Shown piece after piece: positions 57,113-64,000 of a stretch of 64,000 bases of DNA. Source of the stretch: Solirubrobacteraceae bacterium (lineage in GTDB: Bacteria > Actinomycetota > Thermoleophilia > Solirubrobacterales > Solirubrobacteraceae); assembly GCA_030447505.1 (NCBI GenBank), contig JAUJOT010000006.1, positions 207,620 to 271,619 of the forward strand. The letters run 5' to 3'. Under the pieces are notes generated by a model. That model was given only the letters and a program-made list of their open reading frames with translations, was not told the DNA's origin and searched no databases. The first letter of the stretch is position 1; each line of letters opens with the position of its first letter. The position numbers were made by a program, and so were the translations under genes.

Positions 57113-59233
57113 GTGCTCGCGCCGATTGCCCGCCTCGTCACCGCGCATCCGCGCCGCGTCCTCGTCGTGACGGTCGCGTTGCTCGCGCTCGCAGTCGGCC
57201 TCGGCGTGCCCGTCACGACAAAGCTGTCGGTCGACCCGGACCTCGACTTCGTCGATCCGCAGTCCGAGAGCAACGTCACCGGGGACGAGCTGCGCAAGGC
57301 CGTCGGCCACGGCCTCAGCCCCGGGATCGTCGTGCTCGTCCGCTCCGACGGGCCGGTCCGCAGCGACGCCGGCCGCGCCAGGTTGCGCCGCGTCGTCGAG
57401 CGCGTCGAGTCCGACCCGGGCGTCGCCCGGACGCGCTCGGCGCTCAGCGATCCGCGACCCGCGAGCCCGTTCGTGTCGCGCGACGGCAGCACGGGCTTGG
57501 TCGCCGTCTTCGTGCGCGCCGGCGCCGACGGCGAGGAAACCGGCCTGCGCATCGACGAGGCGCTCGAGAACGTGCCCGGCACACAGGTCGGCGGGCTCGC
57601 CGTCGCCGGCCCGGCGGTCGGAGATCAGGTCTCCGAGGACCTCGCGAAGGCCGAGATGCTCGCCTTCCCGCTGCTGTTCGGCGTCGCGCTCGTCGTCTTT
57701 CGCGGCGCGATCGCTGCGCTGCTGCCGCTGTTCGTCGGCCTGCTGACGATCATGACGACGTTCCTCGGCCTGCGGCTGTTCAACGAGGTGACGTCGCTTT
57801 CGATCTTCGCGCTGAACCTCGCGATCGGGCTCGGCCTCGGCCTCGCGATCGACTATTCGCTGTTCGTCCTCTCGCGCTACCGCGAGGAGATGGAGCGCGA
57901 CGGGCCCGGCCGCGAGGCACTGCTGCGCACGCTGCGAACCGCCGGGCGGACCGTCGTCTTCAGCGCGCTGACGGTCGCCGCGGCGATGCTGTCGCTGCTC
58001 GTCTTCCCGCAGCGCTTCCTGTACTCGATGGCGATCAGCGGCTCGCTGACGGCACTCGGCGCGGGCCTGATCGCGCTGACGGCGCTGCCGGCGCTGCTGA
58101 TGGTGCTCGGCGAGCGCGTCGACGCGTTCGCGCCCAGGCGCTGGCGCCACCGCGCGGTCGCCACGCAGTCCGGCTTCTGGTACCGCCTGTCGCACGCCGT
58201 CATGCGCCGGCCGGTGCTCGTCGCCGTGACGACCGCGGCGATGCTGATCGCGGCGGGCACGCCGTTTCTGCGGATCGAGTTCACGGGCGTCGACGCGAGC
58301 GTGCTGCCCGCCAGCTCAGAGCCGAAGCAGGTCGACAGCGCGCTGCGCAACGACTTCCCGCCCGGGCGCGCGTCGCCGCTGCACGTCGCCGTCACTGCGC
58401 CTCGCGGCAGCGCGAAGCAGGTGCGGGCGTATGCCGAGCGCCTCGCGGCACGGGCGAACGTCGCCGAGGTCGACCCGCCGCGCCTCGTCGGCGAGAAGAC
58501 CTGGCTGATCAGCGTCGTACCGGCCGTCGGCGCGTTCGAGAAGCCGACGCTGGATCTCGTCGGCGCGCTGCGGTCGGGACCGGCCCCCGGTCGCGTGCGG
58601 GTGGCGGGCACGTCGGCGCGCTTCGTCGACCAGCGCGCGGACCTCGCCGACCGGTTGCCGCTCGCGATAGGCGTGCTGGCGCTCACGACGCTCGTGATCC
58701 TGTTCGTCATGACGGGCTCGCTGGTCCTGCCGCTGAAGTCGCTGCTGATGAACGTGCTCGGGGTCAGCGCCGCCTTTGGCCTGCTGGTCTTCGTCTTCCA
58801 GGACGGGCGACTGGAGGGGCTGCTCGACTACACGAGCCAGGGCGGCCTGGAGATCACCCAGCCGCTCGTGCTGTTCGCGATCGCCTTCGGCCTGAGCACC
58901 GACTACGGCGTCTTCCTGCTGACCCGCATCAAGGAGGCGCGCGACGCGGGCGCATCCAACGAGGAGGCCGTCGCGCTCGGCATCCAGCGCACGGGCCGGA
59001 TCGTCACGGCCGCCGCGCTGCTGCTCGTCGTGGCGATCGGCGCGTTCGCGACCTCGGAGATCGTCTTCGTCAAGCAGATCGGCCTCGGCATCGCCGCCGC
59101 CGTCGCGATCGACGCGACGATCGTGCGCGCGCTGCTCGTCCCCGCGCTGATGAAGCTGCTCGGCGAGCGCAACTGGTGGGCGCCGCGGCCGCTCGCCCGG
59201 CTGCACGCACGCCTGCGCCTCGGCGAGGCGTAG
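57113..59233 (+). CDS. MMPL/RND-family transporter
   Basis: 706 residues, about twelve membrane helices in two halves of six. Each half carries a large outside domain after helix 1, and helix-4 loops (GLGLGLAIDYSLFVLSRYREE and AFGLSTDYGVFLLTRIKEARD) have the acidic proton-relay Asp-Tyr motif of MMPL proteins. The family moves lipids or small hydrophobic molecules with the proton gradient. GTG start. It follows the saccharopine-dehydrogenase-like gene by 28 bases; that pairing with a lipid transporter also occurs in mycobacteria. Confidence 0.93.
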   Translation: MLAPIARLVTAHPRRVLVVTVALLALAVGLGVPVTTKLSVDPDLDFVDPQSESNVTGDELRKAVGHGLSPGIVVLVRSDGPVRSDAGRARLRRVVERVESDPGVARTRSALSDPRPASPFVSRDGSTGLVAVFVRAGADGEETGLRIDEALENVPGTQVGGLAVAGPAVGDQVSEDLAKAEMLAFPLLFGVALVVFRGAIAALLPLFVGLLTIMTTFLGLRLFNEVTSLSIFALNLAIGLGLGLAIDYSLFVLSRYREEMERDGPGREALLRTLRTAGRTVVFSALTVAAAMLSLLVFPQRFLYSMAISGSLTALGAGLIALTALPALLMVLGERVDAFAPRRWRHRAVATQSGFWYRLSHAVMRRPVLVAVTTAAMLIAAGTPFLRIEFTGVDASVLPASSEPKQVDSALRNDFPPGRASPLHVAVTAPRGSAKQVRAYAERLAARANVAEVDPPRLVGEKTWLISVVPAVGAFEKPTLDLVGALRSGPAPGRVRVAGTSARFVDQRADLADRLPLAIGVLALTTLVILFVMTGSLVLPLKSLLMNVLGVSAAFGLLVFVFQDGRLEGLLDYTSQGGLEITQPLVLFAIAFGLSTDYGVFLLTRIKEARDAGASNEEAVALGIQRTGRIVTAAALLLVVAIGAFATSEIVFVKQIGLGIAAAVAIDATIVRALLVPALMKLLGERNWWAPRPLARLHARLRLGEA

Positions 59234-59269
59234 CCGCGCTGGTGCGCCGCCCGCAAACGTGGGCGACCC

Positions 59270-59440
59270 TTAGCCGAGAACCAGCGCGTAGAGGCACATG
59301 CCGAGGAACGCGGCGAGCGCGATCCGCAGCGCGTCGTCGCGCTCGCCCTGCGCGTAGCGCAGGACCGCGATGACGAGGCCCGCGAGCGGCAGCGCGACCG
59401 CGAGGATGTACGGAAAGGCGTTACGCAGGCGGTCGAGCAT
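59270..59440 (-). CDS. Small two-helix membrane protein
   Basis: 56 residues, start MLDRLRNAFPYILAVALPLA. Two hydrophobic stretches (about 8-28 and 37-55) flank the basic turn YAQGERDD. It is independent of larger frames and convergent with the MMPL gene. Function unknown. Confidence 0.6.
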   Translation of the reverse strand: MLDRLRNAFPYILAVALPLAGLVIAVLRYAQGERDDALRIALAAFLGMCLYALVLG

Positions 59441-59611
59441 CGCCTGAGGGTCGCAGATGCGCGCGCCGTCGAGGCGCGCCGCCCGCACCCGCCGCCCGCC
59501 GAGCTATAGGATCGCGCGACGGGGAAGGTCTGCCGGCAGCTTACGGCCGGCCACGGCGCGTCGCAGCGCGCCGGCTGAGTCCACTGAGATGCAGTTGCGG
59601 AGGTAGCCACG

Positions 59612-60355
59612 ATGATCCGCCCACTTCCTCGTCGAAGCGTTCGCGCGACGGTCGCGTTCGGCGCCGGCCTGGCCGTCGTGCTGGCGGGCGCCCCCGCGGC
59701 TTCCGCCGCCCAGTCGCGCGCCGCGTGCTCGAAGATCCGCCAGAACCAGGCGCTCAGCGTGCCCGTATCGTGGCGCTATCGCGAGGTGCTCTCGCGCGTC
59801 GACAACGGCCAGCTGAGGGTCCGGCGCCTGAAGGACGAGAGCCGCGTGTTCGGGCGCCTCGCGATCCGGGGGGCCACCTGCAAGCGGCCCCGCGGCGGAT
59901 GGTTCGTGATCGACCCGATCGCGCTGGGCTACGGCTCGACCGGCATCGATCCCGCCGGCAACATCAGGAGCAGCGGGTTGATGAAGGGATGGGGCCTCGG
60001 TGTCGTCAACGGCGCCGGCGGATCGAGCCCGCGGATCGCGCTGCAGATCATGCACTGCGGCCAGGGCAACTTCTTCAAGACGCTGAAGGTGATCACGAGC
60101 GTTCCCGTTCCGTGGATGAAGGTCGGCGGCGCAGCCTGGATCGCCGGAAAGTTCCTGCCGAAGGACAAGGTGCGCTGCGGCAACGTCGGCTTCAAGCAGC
60201 TTCTCGTCTACGCGACCAGCACCGGCGAGCTGCGACTCGGAGATCGGACCGCGGCCGATTGCTGCACCAAGAGTGCGCACCTCCCCAGCCCGAACGGCGG
60301 CTGGAACTTCACGAGGAGCTACTCGATCGGGCCGATCACGGCGAGACCCTCCTGA
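59612..60355 (+). CDS. Secreted hypothetical protein
   Basis: 247 residues, GGAGGT 8 bases before the ATG. A signal peptide (cleavage likely after ASA, about residue 32) is followed by a mature protein with several Cys (ACSKI, ATCKRP, MHCGQGN, KVRCGN, ADCCTKS), which suggests disulphides. The family is not recognised. Convergent with the ATP synthase operon. Confidence 0.75.
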   Translation: MIRPLPRRSVRATVAFGAGLAVVLAGAPAASAAQSRAACSKIRQNQALSVPVSWRYREVLSRVDNGQLRVRRLKDESRVFGRLAIRGATCKRPRGGWFVIDPIALGYGSTGIDPAGNIRSSGLMKGWGLGVVNGAGGSSPRIALQIMHCGQGNFFKTLKVITSVPVPWMKVGGAAWIAGKFLPKDKVRCGNVGFKQLLVYATSTGELRLGDRTAADCCTKSAHLPSPNGGWNFTRSYSIGPITARPS

Positions 60356-60379
60356 CCGACGTGATCGCGGGGGTGCGGC

Positions 60380-60799
60380 TCAGCCGGCCGCGCCCCCGGC
60401 GATCTGCAGGAACGCCTCCCAGCGGCGCCTGTCGCGGGCGGCGCGACGCTGCTCCTCCGTGCCCGCTTCGGCCGCCGAGAGCGCCTCCTCGGCGCGGCGC
60501 AGCTTGTCGCGCAGATCGCCGACGTCGAGCGACTCGGGCCTGTGGGCCTCCTCGACGAGCAGCAGCACGCCGTCGGGCGAGACCTGGATGTAGCCCTCGC
60601 CCTGCGCGTAGGTGACGATGTCGGTGTCGCTGCGATAGAGCCGCAGCTCGGTCGGCTCGAGCATGCCGAGCAGCGGCTGGTGACGGGCCAGGATCCCGAT
60701 CGAGCCCGTCTTCGTCCGCGTCGAGACCTGCACGACCTCCTCGTCGAAGCACGAGCCCTCGGGCGTCAGCACCTCGGTGCGAAATGGGGTCTTCGCCAT
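60380..60799 (-). CDS. atpC: ATP synthase epsilon subunit
   Basis: 139 residues. The beta-sandwich N-terminal domain (FRTEVLTPEGSCFDEEV, GSIGILARHQPLLGMLEP, YIQVSPDGVLLLVEEAHRPE) is followed by an Ala/Glu-rich helical C-terminus that can inhibit the enzyme. Sits last in atpA-atpG-atpD-atpC, 8 bases after atpD. Confidence 0.96.
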   Translation of the reverse strand: MAKTPFRTEVLTPEGSCFDEEVVQVSTRTKTGSIGILARHQPLLGMLEPTELRLYRSDTDIVTYAQGEGYIQVSPDGVLLLVEEAHRPESLDVGDLRDKLRRAEEALSAAEAGTEEQRRAARDRRRWEAFLQIAGGAAG

Positions 60800-60807
60800 C
60801 TCGGTCG

Positions 60808-62343
<1,536 letters not shown>

Positions 62344-62383
62344 TCACACGCGGGTCAGCGCAGGCGGCGAGCTTCGGTCGACG

Positions 62384-63310
62384 TTACGTGAGGCTCTCCG
62401 CGCCGGCCACCACTTCCATGATCTCCTGCGTGATCTCGGCCTGGCGGGCACGGTTCATCTCGAGGGTCAGGTCCTCGATCAGCTCGCCCGCGTTCTCTGA
62501 GGCGTTGCGCATCGCGGTCATCCGCGCGCCGTGCTCGGAGGCGGTGGACTCCAGCAGCGCGCGGTAGACGGAGATCTCGACGTAGTCGGGGATCAACCGG
62601 GCGAGGATCTCGTCGGGGTCGGGCTCGTACTCGACGAGCGCATGGTGGGAGGAGTGGGCGTCGTCGGCGGCGTCGGCGTGGTCGCTGTCCTCGGGGTCGC
62701 TCCCCTCGAGGATCGTCGCCTGCTGGAGCGGCAGCAGCGTCTCTCGCCGAACCTCCTGTGTCAGCGGCGAGATGTAGCCGTTGTAGAAGATCTCGACGCG
62801 GTCGGCCTTGCCGTCGACGTAGGCGGCGATCAGCTCCTCGGCGATCTCGCGCGCGTCCGCATACGACGGACGGTCGGTGAAGCCGACGTAGCGTCCGACC
62901 GGTTCCTTGCCGCGGAAGTTCAGCGTCGAGACGCCGCGGCGGCCGACGGCGCTGTAGAGCACCGCGCGACCGTCGCCCTCGTGCTCGCGAGCGGCTCGCA
63001 GGCCTGCGCGGATGATCTGCGAGTTGAAGGCGCCGGCGAGACCGCGGTCACCGGTGACGAGCAGCAACGCGACGCTGTTCTCGGCCTCGTGCTGCCTGAG
63101 GATCGCCAGGCCCGAGATCTCGCTCCCGGCCGCCTCTGCGGCCTGGCGCGTCATCCGCCGGATCGCCCCCGCGTACGGGCGCAGCGCCTCGATGCGCTGC
63201 TCGGCGCGGCGCAGGCGAGCGGCCGCGACCATCTCCATCGCGCGCGTGATCTTCTGGATGTTCCTGACCGAACCGATGCGGTTCTTGACGTCACGCTGCG
63301 AGGCACTCAT
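62384..63310 (-). CDS. atpG: ATP synthase gamma subunit
   Basis: 308 residues. The rotor shaft. N-terminal MSASQRDVKNRIGSVRNIQKITRAMEMVAAAR and C-terminal ITQEIMEVVAGAESLT are the coiled-coil ends; the central Rossmann-like domain lies between them. A somewhat longer and acidic insert (DPEDSDHADAADDAHSSHH, about residues 205-223) is present compared with E. coli. Lies between atpA and atpD. Confidence 0.96.
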   Translation of the reverse strand: MSASQRDVKNRIGSVRNIQKITRAMEMVAAARLRRAEQRIEALRPYAGAIRRMTRQAAEAAGSEISGLAILRQHEAENSVALLLVTGDRGLAGAFNSQIIRAGLRAAREHEGDGRAVLYSAVGRRGVSTLNFRGKEPVGRYVGFTDRPSYADAREIAEELIAAYVDGKADRVEIFYNGYISPLTQEVRRETLLPLQQATILEGSDPEDSDHADAADDAHSSHHALVEYEPDPDEILARLIPDYVEISVYRALLESTASEHGARMTAMRNASENAGELIEDLTLEMNRARQAEITQEIMEVVAGAESLT

Positions 63311-63365
63311 CGCGAGGACCTACGACGGAAGTGCAGACCGGCTGTTGTCGAGCAATGGCACGATG

Positions 63366-64000
<635 letters not shown>

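Overview
This is a very GC-rich chromosomal window of housekeeping type from an actinobacterium. The best guess is class Thermoleophilia (Solirubrobacterales-like). The basis is the actinobacterial-looking tmRNA, the SufR-free but SecA/Hpf/ComF/PrfB-rich gene order, and many start codons placed 6-8 bases after a TANNNT -10 box, which is the actinobacterial leaderless pattern. The genus is an inference. I see no insertion sequence, prophage, CRISPR array, rRNA or tRNA gene.

Layout. 1-10.5 kb: a zinc-ribbon-like hypothetical protein, an alpha/beta hydrolase, ssrA (tmRNA, minus strand), a Thr/Pro-tailed membrane protein, an M3 oligopeptidase, a site-2 protease, an ABC exporter pair, a VOC protein, smpB and sodC. 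10.5-13.3 kb: an esterase, a frame-disrupted gene with a FokI-like nuclease domain, and a TPP riboswitch followed by thiC. 13.4-17.1 kb: a translationally coupled trio on the minus strand (DM13-domain protein, MFS transporter, RnfD/NqrB-like membrane protein). 17.4-24.5 kb: RNase R-type exonuclease, S41 protease, tandem DUF1990 genes, ftsE-ftsX and a glyoxalase-like gene. 24.5-31.7 kb: a GAF/PAS/SpoIIE phosphatase, an M16 peptidase, a lipoprotein, nadC-nadA and two small enzymes. 31.7-41.1 kb: prfB with its programmed frameshift, a J-domain protein, a NYN-domain protein, a probable general-stress operon of helical and membrane proteins (DUF883-like, holin-like, DUF3618), secA, hpf and comF. 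41.2-45 kb: ctaG, an acyl-CoA dehydrogenase-like gene, a truncated BrkB-type gene, ccdA and a TlpA-like thioredoxin. 45-55.9 kb: a run of metabolism and cell-surface genes, namely eukaryote-type UGPase, two adenosylhomocysteinases, a MerR regulator, PGI/PMI, a sugar-nucleotide transferase, UDP-glucose dehydrogenase, an LCP ligase and an M20 peptidase. 56-60.4 kb: a saccharopine-dehydrogenase-like reductase, an MMPL transporter and a secreted protein. 60.4-64 kb: the end of the ATP synthase operon (atpA partial, atpG, atpD, atpC).

How the genes work together. ssrA and smpB supply trans-translation, prfB termination and hpf ribosome hibernation. secA and ftsEX serve secretion and division. UGPase, Ugd, the nucleotidyltransferase, PGI/PMI and LCP form a route from hexose phosphates to nucleotide sugars and on to wall-linked glycopolymers. 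ccdA with the TlpA-like protein, and ctaG, serve cytochrome maturation. The most unusual parts are the DM13-MFS-RnfD-like trio, the broken FokI-like gene whose catalytic lysine position is isoleucine, the second adenosylhomocysteinase with altered catalytic positions, and two genes whose expected N-termini have no ATG/GTG/TTG start.
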